NCBI GenBank assembly: GCA_007125275.1
Contig: SLDN01000202.1
Location: forward strand, 1 to 7,453
Direction: 5' to 3'
Length of the DNA stretch: 7,453 bases
Source: Bacteroidales bacterium
GTDB lineage: Bacteria; Bacteroidota; Bacteroidia; Bacteroidales; UBA7960
Part shown: piece by piece, positions 1-5,785 of the stretch
Position numbering within the stretch: position 1 is the first letter of the stretch
Layout of the letters: every line of letters begins with the position of its first letter
Notes under the pieces: model-generated
Database searches by the model: none
What the model was told of the DNA's origin: nothing
The model's input: only the letters and a program-made list of their open reading frames with translations
Made by a program: the position numbers and the translations under genes

Positions 1-655
1 CCATGGAGATCACGAATTCGCGGATGGCACCGGAAGCATTGGTTTCCTGGTGTTGCATCACATTTCCATTGGGCATATCTACAAAGAAACCTTCAACATC
101 GTCCTTGCCGAGCAGCCATGTATCCCATGCCAGGCCTGTGGAAAAGTCGTTGAGTCTGTCTACGCTTCCTTCTATCCGGGCTTCTTCAAGTATGCCGGTC
201 ATAAAGGAGTTGTTGGGATTAAATCCGCGGGCGATCCACCTGTCGTTGTAGTTGTTGTGCCGGTTGATGCCGAAGCCGAAGTTAACAAATTTCCATCCGC
301 CTTCTTCGCCAGGGTTTGATGTGGGTATGGTCATTACAACGCCAATGTTGTTGAGGTTGAAGTTATACTTCATGTCATCTTCAAAGTTGTTGAAGTATCG
401 TGTTTCGACCCGGCTATAATTTAAGGAGGGTGTAATTGTTATTTCAGATCCTCTGTAGACGCCTATTCCGGCGGGGTTGATGCTGAGCGAGGCAAAGTCG
501 CCGCCCAGGGCGCCAAATGCACCGCCCATTGCGGCAAAGCGTGCTGTTCCGCCCGGGATCAGATGGGAGTACCGCAGGGCATCTGTTTCGTTTTGTGCAT
601 ACACAAAGCTGCCAATCATTAAAGCTATAATCAGTGCTATGGAATGTTTTTTCAT
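1..655 (-). CDS. FadL/OmpP1/TodX-type outer membrane protein, N-terminal part (3' end outside window)
   Basis: Reading the minus strand from the ATG at 655-653 gives 218 codons with no stop before the left edge, so the gene is partial. The first 20 residues (MKKHSIALIIALMIGSFVYA, then Q) form a clear Sec signal peptide with a likely signal peptidase I cut after VYA. Residues about 35-66 carry the hallmark GGTARFAAMGGAFGALGG followed by SINPAGIGVYR. I recognise this from the Bacteroidetes FadL/OmpP1/TodX-like family, often labelled 'hemin receptor'. The family forms outer-membrane beta-barrels that carry hydrophobic compounds; the ligand here is unknown and a heme role should not be assumed. 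Alternating aromatic and polar stretches after residue 70 fit beta-strands. There is no Shine-Dalgarno before the start and no TAnnTTTG element in the 99-nt gap upstream. Expression may therefore depend on readthrough of the terminator at 687-728 or on an unrecognised promoter. Confidence 0.85.
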   Translation of the reverse strand, partial: MKKHSIALIIALMIGSFVYAQNETDALRYSHLIPGGTARFAAMGGAFGALGGDFASLSINPAGIGVYRGSEITITPSLNYSRVETRYFNNFEDDMKYNFNLNNIGVVMTIPTSNPGEEGGWKFVNFGFGINRHNNYNDRWIARGFNPNNSFMTGILEEARIEGSVDRLNDFSTGLAWDTWLLGKDDVEGFFVDMPNGNVMQHQETNASGAIREFVISM

Positions 656-686
656 TGTTTACGGCTTTTGTGGTGGTGGGTTGAAC

Positions 687-728
687 AAAAAACCTCCCGG
701 CAATAACCGGTAATTGTTGCCGGGAGGT
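687..728 (-). terminator. Rho-independent terminator of the lipoprotein gene
   Basis: ACCTCCCGGCAA (692-703) pairs perfectly with TTGCCGGGAGGT (717-728), giving a 12-bp GC-rich stem. The stem can extend inward by three more pairs (one G-U) to a loop of about seven bases. On the minus strand it is followed by a run of T (complement of A687-A692). This is the classic layout of an intrinsic terminator for the gene whose stop codon lies at 757-755, about 27 nt upstream of the stem. There is no comparable T-run on the plus side. Confidence 0.9.
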
Positions 729-754
729 GTGTTATCTATGGTGATATTGCTTTT

Positions 755-2326
755 TTATCTGTTACGGCCGCCGCTTGATGAGCTTCGGCTGCTGCTGGAG
801 CTGCTGGAGCTGCTGCGTGCAGGTGTGGAACTACCTCTTGAAGGCGTGCTTCTGGCCGGGCTGGCAGTGCTTCTTGGCGGCGTGCTTCTGGCCGGGGCAG
901 CGGTACTGCGCGGGGGTGTTGTTCTCGCCGGGCTGGTGGTCGACCGTGATGGTTGCCTGCTGGGCGGAGGCGTGTAGCTTGGCTGGCCTCTGTCTGTCCG
1001 TGTGGGCTGTGCTGCCGGCCTTTGCGGTTGCTGGGCAGGACGCTGCTGTGGTGCAGTTTGTTCGCGTGACGGCCTTGTTTCGGCAGGCGGCCTGGTCGTT
1101 GTTTGTGCCGGTCTGGTTCTCTGTGGAGAGCTGGGCTGCTGATAGCTTGGCGAAGTATACGTCCGGGGCATGGTATAGTTTGTACTGCGATCCGGAGTCT
1201 GTCGGTCAGGACTGGCCTGTTGCGGCCGGCTGTAGCGCGGCTCGGTGGACCTGTCATACCTTTCACGGGCGGGGGTCTGGTAGCTTTCTATGCTGCGGCC
1301 GGGCTGATAGGCCTCTCTGCTTTGCTGTTCGTCGGCAAGTTCACGTACCCTTTCGTGCGCCCTTGCTTCTGCCGGACGCTGGCTTGTGACATCTGCAGAT
1401 TCTCTGCCGGACGCTTGTGGCGCGGCAGTTACCCTGTGATCGGTAGCGTCAGCAATAATTTCTCTGCGGCCATCTTCATTGACGGTGGTCCTTGCCTCAA
1501 AACGCTCTGCAAAGCTTTCTCTTGAAGCAGCGCTTTCAGTATAACGACCCGTGGATGAGCGATCTACGGTGCTGCCCATCGAGCCTCGCGGACCATAGTG
1601 GTAGTTGCTGCCGTCGTGACTGTTGTAGTTGTAGTTGTAGTGCCCCCAGTATCCATATCCATAAGGGTTATACATTCCGGCATAATATCCGGCATGATAT
1701 CCGGCCCAGTATGAGCTTCCCCAATATCCGAAAGGATGAAAGCCCCTGTGCCAGAAGAAAGGATTCCAATACCAGCTGCTATACCAGGGGGAGAATGCAA
1801 AATATCCCGGGTAGTAGTAAGGCATGGCTCCGTATCCCATATAGATGCTTACACCATAATAATGTGGGTTGTGCATGTAGAAATACATGTTGGTAAAGAA
1901 AGGATCGTAGTATCCGAAAGAGGCATAAGGCCTGTGGAACCTTCTGATCCTTGAGGAGTAGGCAAAATCGTAATAGTCGCCGTAGTAATAGTTGTTGTTG
2001 ATCACAACATTGCCGTCCTCATCATAATAGTATTCGGTTGTGTCGTTAACAGGCTGATCGCCTGCATAATGATAAGCATTGCCTTCATAGGCGGTGGTTT
2101 CATGTTCCACGTAAGTGCCGGAAACGGGCTGGCTGTAGCTTGCCGTTTCATTGACCACCTCTACGGTCTTGCCTCCTTCAGGGTGGCTGAGCTGACTTGT
2201 TTCACCGCCCCTTGCTGTTTGCGGGATGTAATAAATGTCATCAGTGGTGGTGGTTTTATAAGCTGATGAGCATCCTGCAATGGCAAACATCATAATGATT
2301 GCGAAAAACTTAAACAGGGATTTCAT
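755..2326 (-). CDS. Predicted lipoprotein with Tyr/Trp-rich middle and Pro/Ser/Thr/Arg-rich repeat tail (523 aa)
   Basis: I chose the ATG at 2326-2324 rather than the longer frame from 2431. It is preceded by a strong Shine-Dalgarno and begins a textbook lipoprotein signal (MKSLFKFFAIIMMFAIAGC, lipobox IAGC, acylated Cys19). The longer start would include the promoter and lose this signal. After Cys19 comes SSAYKTTTTDD, without an early acidic lipoprotein export signal, so the protein may face the periplasm (inference). Residues about 98-245 are extremely rich in Tyr, Trp, Phe, Gly and Asn and include YSSRIRRFHRPY and FGYYDPFFTN. From memory, similar aromatic-rich lipoproteins are common in Bacteroidetes and often carry misleading database names such as 'vitellogenin' or 'prolyl-tRNA synthetase'; no search was possible. 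Residues about 250-345 are charged. The tail (345-523) is low-complexity and basic, with 12-residue repeats and a run of nine serines. No catalytic motif is visible, and the function is unknown. The gene is divergent from proS and ends in its own terminator. Confidence 0.88.
   Translation of the reverse strand: MKSLFKFFAIIMMFAIAGCSSAYKTTTTDDIYYIPQTARGGETSQLSHPEGGKTVEVVNETASYSQPVSGTYVEHETTAYEGNAYHYAGDQPVNDTTEYYYDEDGNVVINNNYYYGDYYDFAYSSRIRRFHRPYASFGYYDPFFTNMYFYMHNPHYYGVSIYMGYGAMPYYYPGYFAFSPWYSSWYWNPFFWHRGFHPFGYWGSSYWAGYHAGYYAGMYNPYGYGYWGHYNYNYNSHDGSNYHYGPRGSMGSTVDRSSTGRYTESAASRESFAERFEARTTVNEDGRREIIADATDHRVTAAPQASGRESADVTSQRPAEARAHERVRELADEQQSREAYQPGRSIESYQTPARERYDRSTEPRYSRPQQASPDRQTPDRSTNYTMPRTYTSPSYQQPSSPQRTRPAQTTTRPPAETRPSREQTAPQQRPAQQPQRPAAQPTRTDRGQPSYTPPPSRQPSRSTTSPARTTPPRSTAAPARSTPPRSTASPARSTPSRGSSTPARSSSSSSSSSRSSSSGGRNR
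785..956 (-). repeat. 36-bp tandem coding repeats and serine-codon tract in the lipoprotein tail
   Basis: Three good 36-bp units (849-884, 885-920, 921-956) and a more diverged one (813-848) encode 12-residue repeats of the type AR(S/T)TPPRSTA(A/S)P, at about residues 457-504 of the lipoprotein. Next to them, 788-814 encodes nine consecutive serines from AGC/TCC-type triplets, followed by Arg and four more Ser. The unit length is a multiple of three, so gain or loss of units would change the tail length without breaking the frame. The units are diverged rather than identical, which suggests old duplications rather than a currently unstable tract. Confidence 0.8.
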
Positions 2327-2333
2327 GACTCTT

Positions 2334-2340
2334 CCTCCTT
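2334..2340 (-). promoter_or_regulatory. Strong Shine-Dalgarno of the lipoprotein gene
   Basis: The minus strand reads AAGGAGG immediately followed by a 7-nt spacer (AAGAGTC) and ATG. This is a seven-base match to the anti-Shine-Dalgarno at good spacing, and it fixes the start at 2326. None of the other starts in the window (655, 2452, 3935, 5541, 5786, 7343) has anything comparable, as is usual in Bacteroidetes. Confidence 0.85.
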
Positions 2341-2361
2341 GGTTGTATGATTTGGTTTTTA

Positions 2362-2369
2362 CAAAGTTA
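2362..2369 (-). promoter_or_regulatory. Bacteroidetes -7 element for the lipoprotein gene
   Basis: The minus strand reads TAACTTTG, a perfect match to the Bacteroidetes primary-sigma -7 consensus TAnnTTTG. It ends 35 nt before the ATG at 2326, predicting a leader of roughly 28-30 nt that contains the Shine-Dalgarno. A convincing -33 TTTG is not seen at the expected distance (about 2389-2393), a position occupied by the opposing -7 element. Confidence 0.7.
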
Positions 2370-2392
2370 ATCATTGTTAGCGGGTTTTTTGT

Positions 2393-2400
2393 TAAATTTG
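2393..2400 (+). promoter_or_regulatory. Bacteroidetes -7 element for proS
   Basis: TAAATTTG is a perfect TAnnTTTG match, 51 nt before the proS ATG. The likely transcription start is near 2406-2408, giving a leader of about 45 nt. A TTG at 2374-2376 could serve as a weak -33 element, although the 16-nt spacing is shorter than usual. The sequence between this box and the opposing one (2370-2392) is only 23 nt. Confidence 0.7.
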
Positions 2401-2451
2401 CCCGTTTTAATCCTATTAAACAATTGCACAAATATTATACCAAAAGGTGTT

Positions 2452-3927
2452 ATGGCTAAAGATTTTTCAACAAGAGAAGAGAATTATTCCAAGTGGTACA
2501 ACGATATTGTACAGCGTGCAGAGCTGGCTGAAAACTCGGCTGTGCGTGGATGCATGGTTATTAAACCTTATGGATATGCCATATGGGAGAAGATGCAGGC
2601 TGCACTTGACAAGATGTTTAAAGACACCGGGCATTCAAATGCCTATTTTCCGCTGTTCATACCAAAGTCATTTTTCAGCAAGGAGGCTGCCCATGTCGAG
2701 GGTTTTGCCAAGGAATGTGCCATCGTCACCCATTATCGTTTAAAAAATGACCCTGATGGCAAGGGTGTTGTCGTTGATGAAGATGCGAAGCTGGAAGAAG
2801 AGCTGATTATCCGGCCCACCTCTGAAACCATTATCTGGGACACTTATCGCAAATGGGTGCAGTCGTACCGCGACCTGCCCATACTGGTGAATCAATGGGC
2901 CAATGTGGTGCGCTGGGAAATGCGCACCAGGATGTTCTTGCGCACAGCTGAATTTTTGTGGCAGGAAGGACATACCGCGCATGCTACGAAAGAGGAGGCA
3001 TTGCAGGAAACCTATCAGATGCTCGACGTCTATGCTGATTTTGCTGAAAACTTCATGGCGATCCCGGTGCTGAAAGGCATCAAATCAGAGAATGAGCGCT
3101 TTGCCGGTGCGCTGGAGACCTTTTGCATTGAGGCTTTGATGCAGGATGGCAAGGCACTGCAGGCCGGTACCTCGCATTTCCTCGGACAAAATTTTGCCAA
3201 AGCCTTTGACGTGAAGTTTACCAGCAAGGAAGGAAAGCTCGAATATGTGTGGGCCACATCCTGGGGCGTGTCTACGCGTTTGGTTGGCGCTCTCATCATG
3301 GCCCACTCTGACGACCATGGGTTGGTGCTGCCCCCGAAGCTTGCCCCCATACAGGCCGTTATCGTTCCCATCTACAAAAACAAAGAGCAATATGACCTGG
3401 TGTGCAGCAAGGCGCGCGACATCAAAGCCAACCTGGAAAAACGAGGCATCATTGTTAAGTTTGACGACAGGGATACCCACAAGCCCGGCTGGAAATTCAA
3501 TGAATACGAGTTTAAAGGCGTCCCGGTGCGGATTGCCATTGGGCCTCGTGATGTGGAAAACGGCACCGTAGAGGTAGCACGCCGTGATACGCTTACCAAA
3601 GAGGTGGTTGGTGTAGACCAGGTCGGCGAAACAGTCTCTGCTTTGCTGGAGGATATACAGCACACACTATTTCAGCGTGCCTCAGCGTTTAGAAAAGAAA
3701 ACACCCGCAGCGCCGACTCCTGGGAAGAGTTTACGGCATTGCTCGATGACAAGGGTGGTTTCATCATGGCCCACTGGGATGGCACCGCTGAAACAGAACA
3801 GAAAATAAAAGAAGAAACAAAGGCAACCATACGCTGCATCCCGCTGGATGATGTCAAAGAACCCGGGAAGTGTATCTTTTCGGGCAAACCGTCAGAACGC
3901 CGTGTGGTGTTTGCAAGAGCTTACTAA
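2452..3927 (+). CDS. proS: Prolyl-tRNA synthetase, short (archaeal/eukaryotic-like) type, 491 aa
   Basis: The enzyme joins proline to tRNA-Pro using ATP in the cytoplasm. The catalytic class II core includes [13 protein letters not shown] (121-133, with the TSE proline-site loop), the motif 2 region from about 153 ([20 protein letters not shown]), an [15 protein letters not shown] segment (238-252), and motif 3 around [19 protein letters not shown] (272-290). An anticodon-binding domain follows (about 297-400), then a C-terminal domain ending in VVFARAY with the terminal Tyr typical of this type. There is no large editing insertion between motifs 2 and 3, so this is the short ProRS type found in archaea, eukaryotes, Thermus and Bacteroidetes. 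The C-terminal domain keeps only two cysteines (C462, C474). The first Cys pair of zinc-binding relatives is replaced by a [10 protein letters not shown] stretch (441-450). I chose the ATG at 2452 because an in-frame ATG at 2374 would put the promoter inside the gene. It is the first gene of a likely operon with the SPOR gene. Confidence 0.97.
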   Translation: MAKDFSTREENYSKWYNDIVQRAELAENSAVRGCMVIKPYGYAIWEKMQAALDKMFKDTGHSNAYFPLFIPKSFFSKEAAHVEGFAKECAIVTHYRLKNDPDGKGVVVDEDAKLEEELIIRPTSETIIWDTYRKWVQSYRDLPILVNQWANVVRWEMRTRMFLRTAEFLWQEGHTAHATKEEALQETYQMLDVYADFAENFMAIPVLKGIKSENERFAGALETFCIEALMQDGKALQAGTSHFLGQNFAKAFDVKFTSKEGKLEYVWATSWGVSTRLVGALIMAHSDDHGLVLPPKLAPIQAVIVPIYKNKEQYDLVCSKARDIKANLEKRGIIVKFDDRDTHKPGWKFNEYEFKGVPVRIAIGPRDVENGTVEVARRDTLTKEVVGVDQVGETVSALLEDIQHTLFQRASAFRKENTRSADSWEEFTALLDDKGGFIMAHWDGTAETEQKIKEETKATIRCIPLDDVKEPGKCIFSGKPSERRVVFARAY

Positions 3928-3934
3928 TTCAAAA

Positions 3935-4465
3935 ATGAAGAAATCTTTATTATTCGCCGCAACATTGATGTTCTTGTGCCTGCATGCTGTGTCGGGCACT
4001 GAGCGGGAAAAGCCGCACGCCCCCGCGCTTCCTTTTGGTACGCTTGTGCCGGGCACACTCGGCATCGACTCACTGTATAACGATAGCCTCTACCTGGACA
4101 ATGTGCCGGAAGAGCTGCATCCGTTGGTATGGGATAATGTAATTCAGAATGAGTTGATTGCATTCCTTTTGCAGTCGCACCGGAACGTAATGATGGAAAA
4201 GCGGGGCATCCCCGGCTTCAGGGTGCACCTTTACATGGATTCGGGCAACAGGGCCAGGCTCAACACGCAGCGCGAGCAGGCTGATTATGAAGAATTATAT
4301 CCCGACCGCCAGTCGTACATCATTTATGAAGAGCCATACTTCAAACTGCGTGCGGGCGATTTCCGTACGAGGCTGGATGCCCGGCGGTTTCTGGAAGAGA
4401 TCCGCCGGGATTACCCTGCCGCATATATCGTGGTTGACATGATCAACTATCCGGATCTTGATTAG
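3935..4465 (+). CDS. Exported SPOR-domain protein (176 aa)
   Basis: The start at 3935 lies 7 nt after the proS stop and begins a Sec signal peptide (MKKSLLFAATLMFLCLHAVSG). An in-frame upstream ATG at 3848 would bury this signal and overlap proS, so it was rejected. After a linker, residues about 90-170 resemble a SPOR domain of the Bacteroidetes kind: GFRVHLYMDSGNRARLN, then a helix to YPDRQSYI, then EEPYFKLRAGDFRTRLDARR and a helix ending in YPAAYIVVD. SPOR domains usually bind peptidoglycan stripped of stem peptides, often at division sites; that role here is inference from the family. With a signal peptide and no membrane anchor or lipobox it is probably periplasmic. The close spacing suggests co-transcription with proS, though no functional link is obvious. 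Its TAG stop interlocks with the fbaA stop on the opposite strand. Confidence 0.85.
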   Translation: MKKSLLFAATLMFLCLHAVSGTEREKPHAPALPFGTLVPGTLGIDSLYNDSLYLDNVPEELHPLVWDNVIQNELIAFLLQSHRNVMMEKRGIPGFRVHLYMDSGNRARLNTQREQADYEELYPDRQSYIIYEEPYFKLRAGDFRTRLDARRFLEEIRRDYPAAYIVVDMINYPDLD

Positions 4466-5541
4466 TTCCTGTCAATCGCATTCAGGTCTTCAAAGGCCTG
4501 CTTCAGACGCTCCCGCATGCTTTCTTCACCTTTTCTCAACCATGCCCGCGGGTCATAAAATTTCTTGTTGGGCTTGTCATCGCCATCAGGGTTGCCAATC
4601 TGCCCCTGCAGGTAGCCTTCATTTTTCTTGTAGAAGTTTTTAACACCATCCCAGTATGCCCATTGGGTGTCGGTGTCAATATTCATTTTGATGACGCCGT
4701 AGGAGATGGCTTCGCGGATTTCTTGCTGTGTGGAGCCGCTGCCGCCGTGGAAGACGAAGTTTACCGGGTTGTTTACCGTGTTGAAGAGCTTTTTGATATG
4801 CTCCTGCGAGTTTTTCAGGATCACGGGCTGCAGCTGCACGTTTCCAGGCTTATAAACACCGTGGACATTGCCGAAGGCAGCAGCTATCGTAAACTGATCC
4901 GAAACTTCCATAAGCTGTTTGTACATCTCTGCAACCTCCTCAGGCTGTGTATAAAGCTTTGAACTGTCGATGCCCGTATTGTCGACGCCGTCTTCTTCGC
5001 CGCCGGTAACGCCCAGCTCTACCTCCAGGCTGATCCCAATTTTGTGCATGCGTTCCAGGTAGCGACGGCTAATGCTGATGTTGTCCTCAAGGCTCTCTTC
5101 CGAAAGGTCAAGCATGTGTGAGCTGAAGAGGGGTTTGCCGGTGCTGCTGAAATGTTCCTCGTTGGCGTCCATCAGCCCGTCAATCCAGGGCAAAAGCTTT
5201 TTGGCGGCATGGTCGGTGTGCATGATCACGCGCACGCCATACTCCCGGGCCATCAGATGCACGTGGCGGGCACCCGATACAGCACCCATGATGGCAGCAC
5301 GCTGCCCATCGTTGGAAAGCGACTTGCCACCGAAAAAGTGTGCCCCACCGTTCGAAAACTGGATGATCACCGGTGAATTTACATCACGGGCAGTCTCCAA
5401 TACTGCATTGATGGTGTTGGTGCCAATGACATTAATGGCAGGCAATGCGAATTTGTGCTCCTTCGCAACCCGGAATAGCTCTTTTGCACTTTCTCCCGAC
5501 AATACGCCGGGCTCAATGTGCTTCAATAAATTTGCTGACAT
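4462..5541 (-). CDS. fbaA: Class II (zinc-dependent) fructose-bisphosphate aldolase, 359 aa
   Basis: The enzyme reversibly splits fructose 1,6-bisphosphate into dihydroxyacetone phosphate and glyceraldehyde 3-phosphate in glycolysis and gluconeogenesis. The length and motifs match the E. coli FbaA (class IIA) type. MHTDHAAKKLLPW carries the catalytic Asp110 and zinc ligand His111. GGEEDGVDNTG follows at 180-190, AAFGNVHGVYKPGNV carries His227, and FHGGSGST carries His265. KMNIDTDTQWA (286-295) carries Asn287 and Asp289, which bind substrate in the family. All expected catalytic and metal residues are present, so it should be active. The start MSANLLKHIEPGVLSG has no Shine-Dalgarno but an A-rich leader, with a -7 element 41 nt upstream. 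The gene is convergent with the SPOR gene and shares 4 nt with it, which leaves no room for a terminator between the two. Confidence 0.97.
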   Translation of the reverse strand: MSANLLKHIEPGVLSGESAKELFRVAKEHKFALPAINVIGTNTINAVLETARDVNSPVIIQFSNGGAHFFGGKSLSNDGQRAAIMGAVSGARHVHLMAREYGVRVIMHTDHAAKKLLPWIDGLMDANEEHFSSTGKPLFSSHMLDLSEESLEDNISISRRYLERMHKIGISLEVELGVTGGEEDGVDNTGIDSSKLYTQPEEVAEMYKQLMEVSDQFTIAAAFGNVHGVYKPGNVQLQPVILKNSQEHIKKLFNTVNNPVNFVFHGGSGSTQQEIREAISYGVIKMNIDTDTQWAYWDGVKNFYKKNEGYLQGQIGNPDGDDKPNKKFYDPRAWLRKGEESMRERLKQAFEDLNAIDRN

Positions 5542-5582
5542 TATTTTACTGTTTTTTTGTTGTTTTTATTTATTTGTGCTTT

Positions 5583-5590
5583 CAAAGGTA
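5583..5590 (-). promoter_or_regulatory. Bacteroidetes -7 element for fbaA
   Basis: The minus strand reads TACCTTTG, a perfect TAnnTTTG match, followed by a 41-nt A-rich stretch up to the fbaA ATG at 5541. A TTG (complement of 5613-5615) lies 22 nt upstream and could act as a partial -33 element. The leader has no Shine-Dalgarno and is nearly free of G, as is common for Bacteroidetes leaders. Confidence 0.7.
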
Positions 5591-5684
5591 AAAAAAAATC
5601 GCCACCCGGCAGCAATAAATCAAAGCTTGTGCGTTAGTTGTTCATTGGAGGGTGATGTTTCGCAGATGCCGGCGGCAAAGCATC

Positions 5685-5718
5685 TGGCCGGTTATCACAC
5701 CAATGGTGGCCGGATTAT
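5685..5718 (+). repeat. Direct repeat TGGCCGG(A)TTAT upstream of the asnS promoter
   Basis: TGGCCGGTTAT (5685-5695) recurs as TGGCCGGATTAT (5707-5718). The repeats are spaced 22 nt start to start, about two helical turns. The second copy covers the place where a -33 element would be expected for the asnS -7 box at 5731. A small palindrome, CACCAATGGTG (5699-5709), lies between and overlaps the second copy. This could be an operator or activator site, or chance; only this single occurrence is visible. Confidence 0.35.
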
Positions 5719-5730
5719 GGAAAATGTGTG

Positions 5731-5738
5731 TATTTTTG
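5731..5738 (+). promoter_or_regulatory. Bacteroidetes -7 element for asnS
   Basis: TATTTTTG is a perfect TAnnTTTG match, 47 nt before the first asnS ATG. No good TTTG -33 element is seen 19-21 nt upstream; that stretch is occupied by the second TGGCCGG repeat. The predicted leader is about 40 nt and A-rich, and shows no T-box or other structured leader. Confidence 0.65.
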
Positions 5739-5785
5739 CAAAGCCAAAGAAGAGACAAATTTTTAAAAATGTATAATAGTCGCTG

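Noticed and set aside
25..40. TGGCAC followed by GCAT resembling a sigma-54 promoter
   Set aside because: The GC of the -12 element is at the wrong spacing, and the site lies inside the porin coding region.
714..1525. Long open frames on the plus strand and in an alternate minus frame opposite the lipoprotein tail
   Set aside because: They arise from GC-rich, low-complexity codons of the repeat tail, have skewed composition and no recognisable motif, and the lipoprotein frame has a start, Shine-Dalgarno, promoter and terminator.
2327..2431. Extended N-terminus of the lipoprotein from an upstream ATG at 2431
   Set aside because: It would include the promoter and Shine-Dalgarno in the coding region and destroy the lipoprotein signal that begins at 2326.
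2374..2451. Extended N-terminus of ProRS from ATG 2374
   Set aside because: The added 26 residues are not family-like, and the -7 box at 2393 lies inside them.
3848..3934. Extended N-terminus of the SPOR protein overlapping the end of proS
   Set aside because: It would place 29 residues ahead of an obvious signal peptide starting at 3935.
5601..5700. Possible small gene or gene remnant between fbaA and asnS
   Set aside because: The short open stretches have no start signals and no protein-like sequence. The AGATGC/GCATCT inverted repeat (5664-5685) there has only a 6-bp stem.
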